Below, piece by piece: positions 18,611 through 26,708 of a stretch of 64,000 bases of DNA. Position numbers and translations under genes: made by a program. The notes under the pieces are model-generated. The model was not told the origin of the DNA. It saw only the letters and a program-made list of their open reading frames with translations, and ran no database searches. The DNA is from Mycolicibacterium austroafricanum (GTDB lineage Bacteria > Actinomycetota > Actinomycetes > Mycobacteriales > Mycobacteriaceae), in NCBI RefSeq assembly GCF_000612725.1, contig NZ_HG964457.1, positions 213,809 to 277,808 of the forward strand, in the 5' to 3' direction. Every line of letters begins with the position of its first letter. Positions within the stretch are counted from its first letter, which is position 1.

Positions 18611-20182
18611 TCAGGCCCTCTCACTGTGTTGGCGCAGAAGTGGCTTGACCACCTTGCCGCCTGGGTTGCGCGGCAGCGCGTCGAGGAATTCGACGGTCCG
18701 CGGGGTCTTGAAGTTCGCGAGATGCTCTCGCGCGTAATCGATTACCGTCTTCTCGTCGAGCTCGGCGCTGGGGAGTGTGACCACGAATGCCTTGCCGACC
18801 TCACCGAGCCGCTCGTCGGGAACGCCGATCACCGCTGCTTCGGCAACACCGTCCAGGCGGGCCAGCACCTGCTCGATCTCGGCGGGATACACGTTGAACC
18901 CGCCGCAGATGTACATGTCCTTCAGGCGGTCGGTGATCTTGAGATTCCCGGCGTCGTCGAGCTCGCCGACGTCACCGGTGTGCAGCCACCCGTCGGCGTC
19001 GATCGCCGCGGCGGTGGCTTCCGGGTCGTCGAGATAGCCCAGCATCACGTTGGGGCCACGCAACAGCACCTCGCTTTGCTCGCCGATCCGCAGCTCGAAG
19101 TCGGCGATCGGGCGGCCGGACGTGGTCGCGACCGTCACCGCGTCGTCGTCGGCGCGGCACATCGTGCCGAATCCCGCGGCCTCGGTCAGTCCGTACGCCG
19201 TCAGCACGATGTCGATGTCGAGTTCGCTCTGCATCCGCTCGATCAGCACGACGGGAATGGTGGCCGCACCGGTGACCGCGAAGCGCAGCGAGCTCAGGTC
19301 GTAGTCGCCGCGCTTCGGGTGGTCGAGCAGCGTCTGATAGATCGTCGGGGGACCGGGCAGCACGGTGATGCCGTGCTCCTGGACGGCCCGCATCGCGTTC
19401 TCGGGGTCGAACGTCAGCTCGGGGAACAGCGTGGCACCGGTCTGCAGGCAGGCCAGGATGCCCGCCTTGTAGCCGAAGTTGTGGAAGAACGGGTTGATGC
19501 ACAGGTAGCGGTCGTCGCTGGTGACCTGTCCGCACGCGGCCCACGCCGCGGACGCGTCGAGCGACTGGCGGTGCGCGCAGCGCACACCCTTGCTGCGGCC
19601 GGTGGTGCCGGAGGTGAACAGGATGTCGGAGACGTCGTCGCCGGTGACAGCCGCGACACGTTCGTCGACCGCATCCAGGTTGGCGCCCCTGCTCATGAAC
19701 TCGTCCCAGGTCCCGTCGCTCTTCTCGATCGGGATCCGCACCACGTGTCGTAACGCGGGCACCGCGGCACGGTCGACCGAAGCGGCCTTGTCCGCGCCGA
19801 GGAACTCCCCGGAGGCGAACAGCAGGGGCGCCGCGGTACGCACCAGGATGTCTTCGGCCTCGCTGGCGGTGTAGCGCGTGTTCAGCGGGACCAGGACGCC
19901 GCCGGCGTGGTGGATGGCCAGGCACGCGACCACCCAGTGCCAGGTGTTCGGCGACCAGATCGCCACCCGGTCGCCCGGTTCGATGCCCAGGTCGATCAGG
20001 GCCGCGGCGGCCTGCCGGACCTCGGCGCGCAGTTCGGCGTAGGTGAGAGTCCGGGCTGCGGCCGGATTGCCGGATTCGCCTGCCACGGCTGGATTGCCGG
20101 CTCCGCCGGCGGTGGTCACGACCGCGGGGTGGTCGGGCAGCTCACGCGCGATCCGGTCCAGAACCGCGGGAGTGGTCCGCAT
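18611..20182 (-). CDS. fadD3: HIP-CoA ligase FadD3 (steroid C/D-ring acyl-CoA synthetase)
   Basis: This 523-residue ANL-family ligase has FTSGTTGRSKGVRCAHRQS (AMP-binding), AYGLTEAAGF, GWLHTGDVGELDDAGN, DRLKDMYICGGFNVYPAEIE and the terminal lysine region NPGGKVVKPLL. The core YLCINPFFHNFGYKAG matches FadD3 of M. tuberculosis, which thioesterifies 3aalpha-H-4alpha(3'-propanoate)-7abeta-methylhexahydro-1,5-indanedione (HIP) to start C/D-ring degradation. Compared with that protein as I recall it, about 17 residues (GAGNPAVAGESGNPAA) are inserted near residue 27, encoded by a small internal duplication. It is divergent from fadE30 across a KstR2 operator and is the first gene of the minus-strand operon. 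Confidence 0.92.
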   Translation of the reverse strand: MRTTPAVLDRIARELPDHPAVVTTAGGAGNPAVAGESGNPAAARTLTYAELRAEVRQAAAALIDLGIEPGDRVAIWSPNTWHWVVACLAIHHAGGVLVPLNTRYTASEAEDILVRTAAPLLFASGEFLGADKAASVDRAAVPALRHVVRIPIEKSDGTWDEFMSRGANLDAVDERVAAVTGDDVSDILFTSGTTGRSKGVRCAHRQSLDASAAWAACGQVTSDDRYLCINPFFHNFGYKAGILACLQTGATLFPELTFDPENAMRAVQEHGITVLPGPPTIYQTLLDHPKRGDYDLSSLRFAVTGAATIPVVLIERMQSELDIDIVLTAYGLTEAAGFGTMCRADDDAVTVATTSGRPIADFELRIGEQSEVLLRGPNVMLGYLDDPEATAAAIDADGWLHTGDVGELDDAGNLKITDRLKDMYICGGFNVYPAEIEQVLARLDGVAEAAVIGVPDERLGEVGKAFVVTLPSAELDEKTVIDYAREHLANFKTPRTVEFLDALPRNPGGKVVKPLLRQHSERA

Positions 20183-20207
20183 CGATACTCCTCCAGGGAT
20201 CGGCTAC

Positions 20208-20224
20208 CCAAGCAAGTGCTTGGT
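20208..20224. promoter_or_regulatory. KstR2 operator between fadD3 and fadE30
   Basis: The palindrome CCAAGCA-AG-TGCTTGG lies in the 58-base gap between the two divergent starts. The inner 14 bases (20211-20224, AGCAAGTGCTTGGT) fit the known KstR2 consensus AnCAAGnnCTTGnT exactly. HIP-CoA is the known KstR2 ligand in mycobacteria, so both operons should be induced by the product of FadD3. Confidence 0.9.
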
Positions 20225-20240
20225 AGGCTACCCTACAGGG

Positions 20241-21395
20241 GTGATAGAGGTCCAGGAGTTCAGGGCTGAGGTCCGCGACTGGCTCGCCGAGAATCTGGTC
20301 GGTGAATACGCCGCGCTGAAGGGCCTGGGAGGCCCCGGCCGCGAGCACGAGGCGTTCGAGGAACGGCTGGCATGGAACCGGCATCTGGCCGCCGCCGGCC
20401 TCACCTGTCTGGGGTGGCCCGAGGAGCATGGCGGCCGCGGCCTGTCGGTCGCGCACCGCGTCGCGTTCTACGAGGAGTACGCCAAGGCCAACGCCCCCGA
20501 CAAGGTCAACCATCTCGGTGAAGAGTTGCTCGGCCCGACGTTGATCGCGTACGGCACGCCGGAACAGCAGCAGCGGTTCCTGCCGAAGATCCTCGACGTC
20601 ACCGAGCTGTGGTCGCAGGGCTACTCCGAGCCGGGCGCGGGCAGCGACCTCGCCAACGTGTCCACCACCGCCGTGCTCGATGAAGAGGGTCGGCAGTGGC
20701 ACATCAACGGCCAGAAGGTGTGGACCTCGCTGGCGCACTGGGCGCAGTGGTGCTTCGTGGTGGCCCGCACCGAGAAGGGGTCCAAGCGTCACGCCGGCCT
20801 GTCCTACCTGCTGGTCCCGCTGCAGCAGCCCGGCGTCGAGATCCGGCCGATCATCCAGCTGACCGGTGACTCGGAGTTCAACGAGGTGTTCTTCGACGAC
20901 GCCCGCACCGACGCCGACCTCGTGGTCGGTGAGCCCGGCGACGGGTGGCGGGTGGCGATGGGGACGCTGACGTTCGAGCGCGGCGTGTCCACGCTCGGGC
21001 AGCAGATCCGTTATGCGCGTGAGCATTCCAACCTCGTCGAGCTGGCCAAACGCACCGGTGCCGCCGACGACCCCCTGATCCGGGAGCGCCTGACCCGGTC
21101 GTGGGCGGGTCTGAAGGCGATGCGCTCGTACGCCTTGGCCACCATGGATGTCGAGCAACCCGGCATGGATAACGTGTCGAAGTTGTTGTGGGCCAACTGG
21201 CATCGCGAGCTCGGCGAGATCGCGATGGACGTGCAGGGCATGGCCGGGCTGACCCTTCCCGGCGGCGAGTTCGACGAGTGGCAGCGGCTGTACCTGTTCT
21301 CCCGGTCCGACACCATCTACGGCGGATCCAACGAGATTCAGCGCAACATCATCGCCGAGCGCGTGCTCGGCCTGCCCCGCGAGGCCAAGGGATGA
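20241..21395 (+). CDS. fadE30: acyl-CoA dehydrogenase FadE30
   Basis: This 384-residue full-length acyl-CoA dehydrogenase has GWPEEHGGRGLS, SQGYSEPGAGSDLANV, INGQKVWTSLAHWAQW, EFNEVFFDDART and the C-terminal DTIYGGSNEIQRNIIAERVL. I chose the GTG at 20241 because the protein then starts at the same position as M. tuberculosis FadE30 and leaves the KstR2 site free; the leader is very short. FadE30 catalyses the first dehydrogenation of HIP-CoA (or its reduced 5-OH form) in C/D-ring degradation. The stop overlaps a micro-ORF start (ATGA) that in turn bridges to the next SDR gene. Confidence 0.92.
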   Translation: MIEVQEFRAEVRDWLAENLVGEYAALKGLGGPGREHEAFEERLAWNRHLAAAGLTCLGWPEEHGGRGLSVAHRVAFYEEYAKANAPDKVNHLGEELLGPTLIAYGTPEQQQRFLPKILDVTELWSQGYSEPGAGSDLANVSTTAVLDEEGRQWHINGQKVWTSLAHWAQWCFVVARTEKGSKRHAGLSYLLVPLQQPGVEIRPIIQLTGDSEFNEVFFDDARTDADLVVGEPGDGWRVAMGTLTFERGVSTLGQQIRYAREHSNLVELAKRTGAADDPLIRERLTRSWAGLKAMRSYALATMDVEQPGMDNVSKLLWANWHRELGEIAMDVQGMAGLTLPGGEFDEWQRLYLFSRSDTIYGGSNEIQRNIIAERVLGLPREAKG

Positions 21396-21427
21396 GCGCT
21401 CGCGCGAAGACCAGAGGAGCAGCATGA
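21392..21427 (+). repeat. 36-base micro-ORF bridge (MIRU-like) between fadE30 and ipdF
   Basis: An 11-codon ORF, MSARAKTRGAA plus TGA, starts inside the fadE30 stop (ATGA) and ends inside the start of the next gene (ATGA). The first 19 bases match the 32-base tandem repeat at 41885 in 18 positions, so both are copies of one element type. It could carry translating ribosomes across the gap. Confidence 0.75.
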
Positions 21428-22215
21428 CCGATCTTTCCGTCGCGCCCACCGAGATCGAGGGCCACGGCCTGCTCAAGGGCAAGGTTGTCCTGGTGACCGC
21501 CGCCGCAGGCACCGGCATCGGGTCGACGACGGCGCGGCGTGCGCTGCTGGAGGGTGCCGATGTCGTCGTCTCCGACTACCACGAACGGCGGCTGACCGAG
21601 ACCCGCGACGAACTCGCCGCGCTCGGGCTCGGCAAGGTCGACTCGGTGGTCTGCGACGTCACCTCCACCGAGGCCGTCGACGCGCTGATCACCTCGACCG
21701 TCGAGAAGGCCGGTCGCCTGGACGTTCTGGTCAACAACGCGGGCCTGGGCGGCCAGACCCCGGTGATCGACATGACCGACGACGAATGGGACCGCGTCCT
21801 CAACGTCACGCTGACCTCGGTGATGCGCGCGACCCGCGCGGCGTTGCGGTACTTCCGCGACGCCCCGCACGGCGGCGTCATCGTCAACAACGCCAGCGTG
21901 CTGGGGTGGCGCGCGCAGCATTCGCAGTCGCACTACGCCGCCGCGAAGGCCGGCGTGATGGCCCTGACCCGGTGCAGCGCAATCGAAGCCGTCGAGTACG
22001 GGGTGCGCGTCAACGCGGTCTCACCCAGCATCGCCAGGCACAAGTTCCTGGAGAAGACCAGTAGCTCGGAGCTGCTGGACCGGCTGGCCGAGGGTGAGGC
22101 GTTCGGCCGGGCCGCCGAGCCCTGGGAGGTGGCGTCCACCATCGCGTTTCTTGCCAGCGACTACTCCAGTTACCTGACCGGCGAAGTGATCTCGGTGTCG
22201 AGCCAGCACCCATGA
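21424..22215 (+). CDS. ipdF: SDR oxidoreductase IpdF-like (5-OH-HIP-CoA dehydrogenase)
   Basis: This 263-residue short-chain dehydrogenase has the cofactor motif TAAAGTGIGS, NNAGLGG, the catalytic serine in NNASVLGW and the YxxxK pair in HYAAAKAGVMAL. Position and length correspond to Rv3559c of M. tuberculosis (IpdF), which acts on a hydroxylated HIP-CoA intermediate during C/D-ring degradation. It starts at ATG 21424, inside the stop of the upstream micro-ORF, and its stop overlaps the kstR2 start by ATGA. The reaction is assigned from family and synteny. The stretch GTGIGSTTARRALLEGADVV is compatible with NAD(P) binding, but cofactor preference is not clear. Confidence 0.85.
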   Translation: MTDLSVAPTEIEGHGLLKGKVVLVTAAAGTGIGSTTARRALLEGADVVVSDYHERRLTETRDELAALGLGKVDSVVCDVTSTEAVDALITSTVEKAGRLDVLVNNAGLGGQTPVIDMTDDEWDRVLNVTLTSVMRATRAALRYFRDAPHGGVIVNNASVLGWRAQHSQSHYAAAKAGVMALTRCSAIEAVEYGVRVNAVSPSIARHKFLEKTSSSELLDRLAEGEAFGRAAEPWEVASTIAFLASDYSSYLTGEVISVSSQHP

Positions 22216-22838
22216 GCAGTGGGCAGGCCCCACAGGCCAACACCCGACGCGACGAGCTCCTGCAGCTCGCCGCGACGATGTTCGCCGAGCGTGGACTGCG
22301 CGCCACCACCGTGCGTGACATCGCCGACTCGGCGGGCATCCTGTCGGGCAGCCTCTACCACCACTTCTCCTCCAAGGAGGAGATGGTCGATGAGGTGCTG
22401 CGTGGTTTCCTGGATTGGTTGTTCGACCGCTACCAGCAGATCGTGGCGACCGAGCCGAACCCGCTGGAACGCCTGAAGGGTCTGTTCATGGCGTCGTTCG
22501 AGGCGATCGAGACCCGGCACGCCGAGGTCGTGATCTACCAGGACGAGGCCAAGCGGTTGTCCGCACAGGGCCGGTTCGCCTACGTCGAGGAACGCAACAA
22601 GGAACAGCGCAAGATGTGGGTCGACGTGCTGACACAGGGCATCGACGAGGGCTACTTCCGTCCCGACGTCGACGTCGACCTGGTGTACCGGTTCATCCGC
22701 GACACCACCTGGGTGTCGGTGCGCTGGTACCAGCCCGGTGGCCCGCTGACCGCCCAACAGGTTGGCCGGCAGTACCTTTCGATCGTCCTCGGTGGGATAA
22801 CCGCCGAGCCAACAAGCAAGGAGAGCACCAATGGCTGA
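22212..22838 (+). CDS. kstR2: TetR-family repressor KstR2
   Basis: The regulator has 208 residues. The N-terminal TetR helix-turn-helix (about 12-58) reads LLQLAATMFAERGLRATTVR, then GSLYHHFSSKEEMVDEVLRG. The all-helical ligand domain contains YQDEAKRLSAQGRFAYVEERN. The location inside the fadE30-ipdF-kstR2-fadA6 operon matches Rv3557c. KstR2 represses the C/D-ring genes and is released by HIP-CoA. The operator it should bind is present upstream of this operon and again at 32345, giving autoregulation. It overlaps ipdF by ATGA and fadA6 by 8 bases. Confidence 0.93.
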   Translation: MSSGQAPQANTRRDELLQLAATMFAERGLRATTVRDIADSAGILSGSLYHHFSSKEEMVDEVLRGFLDWLFDRYQQIVATEPNPLERLKGLFMASFEAIETRHAEVVIYQDEAKRLSAQGRFAYVEERNKEQRKMWVDVLTQGIDEGYFRPDVDVDLVYRFIRDTTWVSVRWYQPGGPLTAQQVGRQYLSIVLGGITAEPTSKESTNG

Positions 22839-23979
22839 GGCGTATGTCATCGACGCTGTACGCACCGCGATCGGCAAGCGCAACGGCTCACTCGCCGGCA
22901 TGCACCCTGTCGACCTCGGCGCGGCGGGCTGGCGTGGGTTGTTCGCGCGCAACGACGTGGACCCCGGCGCCGTCGACGACGTCATCGCCGGCTGCGTCGA
23001 CGCGATCGGTCCGCAGGCGGGCAACATCGCGCGGCTGTCCTGGCTGGCGGCGGGCTACCCCGAAGAGGTGCCGGGTGTCACCGTCGACCGGCAGTGCGGC
23101 TCCAGCCAGCAGGCGATCTCGTTCGGCGCGCAGGCGATCCTGTCCGGCACCGCCGACCTGATCGTCGCCGGCGGCATGCAGAACATGAGTCAGATCCCGA
23201 TCAGCTCGGCGATGATCGTCGGCGAACAGTTCGGGTTCACCTCTCCGACAAACGAATCCAAGAGCTGGCTGCACCGGTACGGCGACCAGGAGATCTCCCA
23301 GTTCCGCGGCGCGGAGATGATCGCCGAGAAGTGGGACATCTCCCGTGAGGACATGGAGCAGTTCGCGCTGACCAGCAACCAGCGTGCCCAGGCCGCGATT
23401 CGCGCCGGTCACTTCGAGAACGAGATCATCGATGTGGACGGCTTCCGTGTCGACGAGTGCCCTCGCGAAACCACGCTGGAGAAGATGGCCGGCCTCAAGA
23501 CGCTCGTCGACGGCGGCCGGCTGACCGCGGCGATGGCGAGCCAGATTTCCGACGGTGCCAGCGCCGTGCTGCTGGCCTCGGAAAACGCAGTGAAGGTTCA
23601 TAACCTGAAGCCGCGCGCGCGAATCCATCACATCAGCGCCCGGGGCGCCGACCCGGTGTTCATGCTCACCGGCCCGATCCCCGCCACCCAGTACGCGCTG
23701 GACAGGGCCGGTCTGACGATCGAGGACATCGACACCGTCGAGATCAACGAGGCCTTCGCGCCCGTCGTGCAGGCCTGGCTCAAGGAGACCAAGGCCGACC
23801 CGGAGAAGGTCAACCCCAACGGCGGCGCGATCGCACTCGGGCACCCGCTCGGGGCCACCGGCGCAAAGCTCTTCGCCACCATGCTGAACACGCTGGAGCG
23901 CACCGGCGGCCGTTACGGCCTGCAGACCATGTGCGAAGGTGGCGGCACCGCGAACGTCACGATCATCGAACGCCTCTAG
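22831..23979 (+). CDS. fadA6: steroid-ring 3-ketoacyl-CoA thiolase FadA6
   Basis: This 382-residue thiolase has its nucleophilic Cys in DRQCGSSQQ (residue 89), the second catalytic motif GGAIALGHPLGATGAKL and the C-terminal MCEGGGTANVTI with the base Cys. A GGAGAGC site precedes the ATG at 22831, which lies inside the kstR2 end. Synteny with Rv3556c identifies it as FadA6, which cleaves beta-ketoacyl-CoA intermediates after C- and D-ring opening. It is the last gene of the KstR2 operon; a strong hairpin follows at 24026-24083. Confidence 0.92.
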   Translation: MAEAYVIDAVRTAIGKRNGSLAGMHPVDLGAAGWRGLFARNDVDPGAVDDVIAGCVDAIGPQAGNIARLSWLAAGYPEEVPGVTVDRQCGSSQQAISFGAQAILSGTADLIVAGGMQNMSQIPISSAMIVGEQFGFTSPTNESKSWLHRYGDQEISQFRGAEMIAEKWDISREDMEQFALTSNQRAQAAIRAGHFENEIIDVDGFRVDECPRETTLEKMAGLKTLVDGGRLTAAMASQISDGASAVLLASENAVKVHNLKPRARIHHISARGADPVFMLTGPIPATQYALDRAGLTIEDIDTVEINEAFAPVVQAWLKETKADPEKVNPNGGAIALGHPLGATGAKLFATMLNTLERTGGRYGLQTMCEGGGTANVTIIERL

Positions 23980-24025
23980 CAGTACCCTGCCAGGACGCCG
24001 ATGCAGGCGTGTTGGCGTGATGTGT

Positions 24026-24083
24026 CGAGAACCCCCGGTTCGGAGCGTCCTTCGAAGGCCGCCGCCGATCCCGGGGGTTCTCG
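24026..24083. terminator. hairpin downstream of fadA6
   Basis: Perfect 13-base arms (CGAGAACCCCCGG at 24026-24038 and its complement at 24071-24083) enclose a 32-base loop that can fold further (CCTTCGAAGG). There is no long T-run, as is common for mycobacterial terminators. It separates the steroid operon from the ectoine operon. Confidence 0.6.
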
Positions 24084-24439
24084 TCGTTCTCGGCCGGGGA
24101 GTCCGCCGCGGTGACCGCGGAGATGACGGCTCGCAGTCACCGCGGACCCGGCCGGGCAGGGGTGAGGTAACGATTTGATCACAAGCTGAGAGGCTGCTGT
24201 GACCTGCCCAATCGGGCGATCGTCGCCGTCCGAGCGTCGCAGCCTCCAGGGTTTTCGCGGTCCGGGCGACCACCGCAGGTTTGCGTGCAAAACCTTTGCC
24301 GGAATACGGTCGGAGCACCGATGACGTAACTGATGACGCACGAAAACTCTGTTCGGTGGTGATCTTCTAGGTGAACATCCATGTGTCGCGTGGCGCGGGC
24401 ATCGCGTCGCGTACTTGGACAACTGCTGCGAAAAGTACT
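24084..24439 (+). promoter_or_regulatory. ectoine operon upstream region
   Basis: No gene fits this interval of about 350 bases. A direct repeat GATGACG (24320-24326 and 24332-24338, 12-base period) lies about 105 bases upstream of the proposed ectA start. A weak TTGGAC/TACTGT pair occurs at 24415 and 24436. An in-frame GTG at 24371 exists, but the segment from there to 24440 uses AT-ending codons unlike the genes around it. The region probably carries the osmotic-stress promoter; no specific site can be proven. Confidence 0.35.
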
Positions 24440-24967
24440 GTGGTGCGCAGCAATTCGTGGGTCCGTTTTCTCCGGCGACCGTCTGATCGCGACGCGATCT
24501 CGATGCATCGCCTCGTGGCCGACACCAGGGTGCTCGATGTGAACTCGACGTACACCTATCTGCTGATGGCCACAGACTTTGCCGACACGACGATCGTGGC
24601 CGATCGGGACGGCGAACTCTGCGGTCTGATCACCGCCTACCACCCCCCGGTTCGGCCGGAGGTCCTGTTCGTCTGGCAGGTGGCGGTCGCCGAGTCGGCG
24701 CGGGGCACCGGGCTGGCCGGCGTCATGCTGGACACCCTGGTGGACCGGGTCCGGCGCGACCGCCACGGTCATCCGGTCACCGTGGAGGCGACGGTGTCCC
24801 CGGACAACGCGGCGTCACGGGCCTTCTTCGGCGCGTTCGCCAAGCGACACGGGGTGCTTCTCGTCGAACAGCCCCACTTCACTTCTGCCCAGCTCGATTC
24901 CGACGGAAACCACGAGGACGAGCCGCTTCTGCGAATCGGTCCAATCGCGACACCCATGGTCGACTGA
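24440..24967 (+). CDS. ectA: L-2,4-diaminobutyrate N-acetyltransferase
   Basis: This is a GNAT-fold enzyme of about 175 residues, the usual EctA length. Conserved stretches are FRRP-like FLRRPSDRDA, VLDVNSTYTYLLMATDFADT, the acetyl-CoA region LFVWQVAVAESARGTGLAG and ATVSPDNAASRAFFGAFA. It acetylates diaminobutyrate at N-gamma, the second step of ectoine synthesis. The frame extends upstream to GTG 24371 (198 residues), but the extension is not family-like, so I placed the start at the tandem GTG codons 24440/24443. It is the first gene of ectABCD; ectB follows after 18 bases. Confidence 0.9.
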   Translation: MVRSNSWVRFLRRPSDRDAISMHRLVADTRVLDVNSTYTYLLMATDFADTTIVADRDGELCGLITAYHPPVRPEVLFVWQVAVAESARGTGLAGVMLDTLVDRVRRDRHGHPVTVEATVSPDNAASRAFFGAFAKRHGVLLVEQPHFTSAQLDSDGNHEDEPLLRIGPIATPMVD

Positions 24968-24985
24968 CCACCATCGAAAGGACAC

Positions 24986-26275
24986 ATGTCAACTCCAGCC
25001 ACGATCGTCCGTCCCGGGGAACCCGACCTTCCAGCGGTGTACAGCTCCGTCGAATCGGAGGTGCGCAGTTACTGCCGCAACTGGCCGGCCACGATGGCCC
25101 ACGCCCAGGGATCGTGGGTGACCGACGTGTCGGGTCGTCGCTATCTGGACTTCTTCGCCGGTGCAGGGGCATTGAACTACGGGCACAACAACCCCATCCT
25201 CAAGCAGCCGCTTCTCGATTACCTCTCCAGCGACATGATCGTGCACTCACTGGACATGGCGACCGAAGCCAAGACCCGTTTCCTCGAGACATTCGAGCGG
25301 CTGATCCTGAGGCCGCGCGGGCTCGACTACAAGGTGCAGTTCCCGGGGCCGACCGGCGCGAACACCGTCGAGGCGGCGCTCAAACTCGCCCGCAAGGTGA
25401 CCGGCCGCGAGTCGATCATCAGCTTCACCAACGCATTTCACGGAATGACGCTCGGGGCGTTATCGGTTACCGGCAACTCGATGAAACGCGCCGGCGCCGG
25501 CATCCCGCTGGTGCATGCGACACCGATGCCGTACGACAACTACTTCGGCGGGGTCACCGAGGACTTCCATTGGTTCGAGCGGGTGCTCGACGACTCCGGC
25601 AGCGGTCTGAATCGACCGGCCGCTGTCATCGTGGAGACCGTGCAGGGCGAAGGCGGTCTCAACGTGGCGCGGGTGGAGTGGCTGCGCGGACTCGCCGAGC
25701 TGTGTCAGCGCCGCGAGATCCTGCTCATCGTCGACGACGTCCAGATGGGGTGCGGACGTACGGGTCCGTTCTTCAGCTTCGAAGAGGCTGGGATCGTCCC
25801 GGATATCGTCACGCTGTCGAAGTCGATCAGCGGTTACGGATTGCCGATGGCGCTGACGCTGTTCCGCCGCCAGCTCGACGTCTGGACTCCCGGTGAGCAC
25901 AACGGAACTTTCCGGGGACACAACCCGGCCTTCGTCACCGCCGCGAAGGCGCTTGAAACCTACTGGGAAACTGAGACATTCGTCGAGGATACGCTGGCAA
26001 AGGGCCGACGGGTCCGGGAGCGGCTCGTCGGCATCGCCGGGAATCATCCCGGTGTCACTGCGCGCGGGCGGGGTATGGCCCAGGGGCTGAAGTTCGAGGA
26101 TGCGGCGGTGGCGGGCGCCGCCGCCGGTGCCGCGTTCGAGCGAGGTCTCTTGGTGGAGACGAGTGGTCCGGCCGACGAAGTGATCAAGCTTCTGCCGCCG
26201 TTGACGACATCCGAAGAAGACCTGGACTCGGGCATCGACATCCTCGCCGAGGCGATCGCGGTAACGGTCGCCTGA
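24986..26275 (+). CDS. ectB: L-2,4-diaminobutyrate aminotransferase
   Basis: This 429-residue class III PLP transaminase has FFAGAGALNYGHNNP, QFPGPTGANTVEAALKLARK, TNAFHGMTLGALSVTGN, VETVQGEGGLN, VDDVQMGCGRTG and the Schiff-base lysine in VTLSKSISGYG. These are hallmark EctB stretches. It makes diaminobutyrate from aspartate semialdehyde and glutamate. It starts at ATG 24986 behind GAAAGGA. It lies between ectA and ectC in the ectoine operon. Confidence 0.96.
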   Translation: MSTPATIVRPGEPDLPAVYSSVESEVRSYCRNWPATMAHAQGSWVTDVSGRRYLDFFAGAGALNYGHNNPILKQPLLDYLSSDMIVHSLDMATEAKTRFLETFERLILRPRGLDYKVQFPGPTGANTVEAALKLARKVTGRESIISFTNAFHGMTLGALSVTGNSMKRAGAGIPLVHATPMPYDNYFGGVTEDFHWFERVLDDSGSGLNRPAAVIVETVQGEGGLNVARVEWLRGLAELCQRREILLIVDDVQMGCGRTGPFFSFEEAGIVPDIVTLSKSISGYGLPMALTLFRRQLDVWTPGEHNGTFRGHNPAFVTAAKALETYWETETFVEDTLAKGRRVRERLVGIAGNHPGVTARGRGMAQGLKFEDAAVAGAAAGAAFERGLLVETSGPADEVIKLLPPLTTSEEDLDSGIDILAEAIAVTVA

Positions 26276-26315
26276 ACAACCGCCGGACCATGCGCAGAAA
26301 GGAGCGTGCAGACCA

Positions 26316-26708
26316 TTGATCGTCCGCACCACTGACGAGATCACCGGGACGAATCGTGATGTGGCAGCCGAGCACTGGAGGTCCAAGCGGATCATCCTGG
26401 CCGACGACGGCGTCGGGTTCTCGTTTCATGAGACCACGATCGACGCGAACTCCGTGAGCGAGTTCCACTATCAGCACCATGTGGAGGCCGTGTGGGTCGT
26501 GGAGGGCACGGGTACGCTCACCAACCACGAGACCGGTGAGGTGCACCCGTTACGGCCCGGCACGATGTATCTGCTGAACGGCCATGAGCGGCACAGGGTT
26601 ACCTGCGACACCACGATGCGCATGCTGTGCGTGTTCAACCCGCCCGTCACCGGCCGGGAGATCCACGACGAGAACGGTGCCTACCCTCCGGCGGTGCAGG
26701 CAAGTTGA
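26316..26708 (+). CDS. ectC: ectoine synthase
   Basis: This 130-residue cupin enzyme closes N-gamma-acetyl-diaminobutyrate to ectoine. Visible family motifs are FSFHETTID, HYQHHVEAVWVVEGTGTL, MYLLNGHERHRV and CVFNPPVTGREIHDENGAYP. The start appears to be TTG at 26316, with AAAGGAG about 12 bases upstream; the next residues IVRTTDEI match the usual EctC N-terminus. Its stop overlaps the ectD start by TTGA. Confidence 0.95.
   Translation: MIVRTTDEITGTNRDVAAEHWRSKRIILADDGVGFSFHETTIDANSVSEFHYQHHVEAVWVVEGTGTLTNHETGEVHPLRPGTMYLLNGHERHRVTCDTTMRMLCVFNPPVTGREIHDENGAYPPAVQAS

Noticed and set aside
20043..20240. Longer fadE30 start upstream at 20043
   Set aside because: It would run through the fadD3 start and the KstR2 operator. 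The GTG at 20241 aligns with known FadE30 N-termini.
24371..24439. N-terminal extension of ectA from GTG 24371
   Set aside because: The 23 extra residues are not EctA-like, codon choice is atypical, and no ribosome site is present. The GTG codons at 24440/24443 give the family length.
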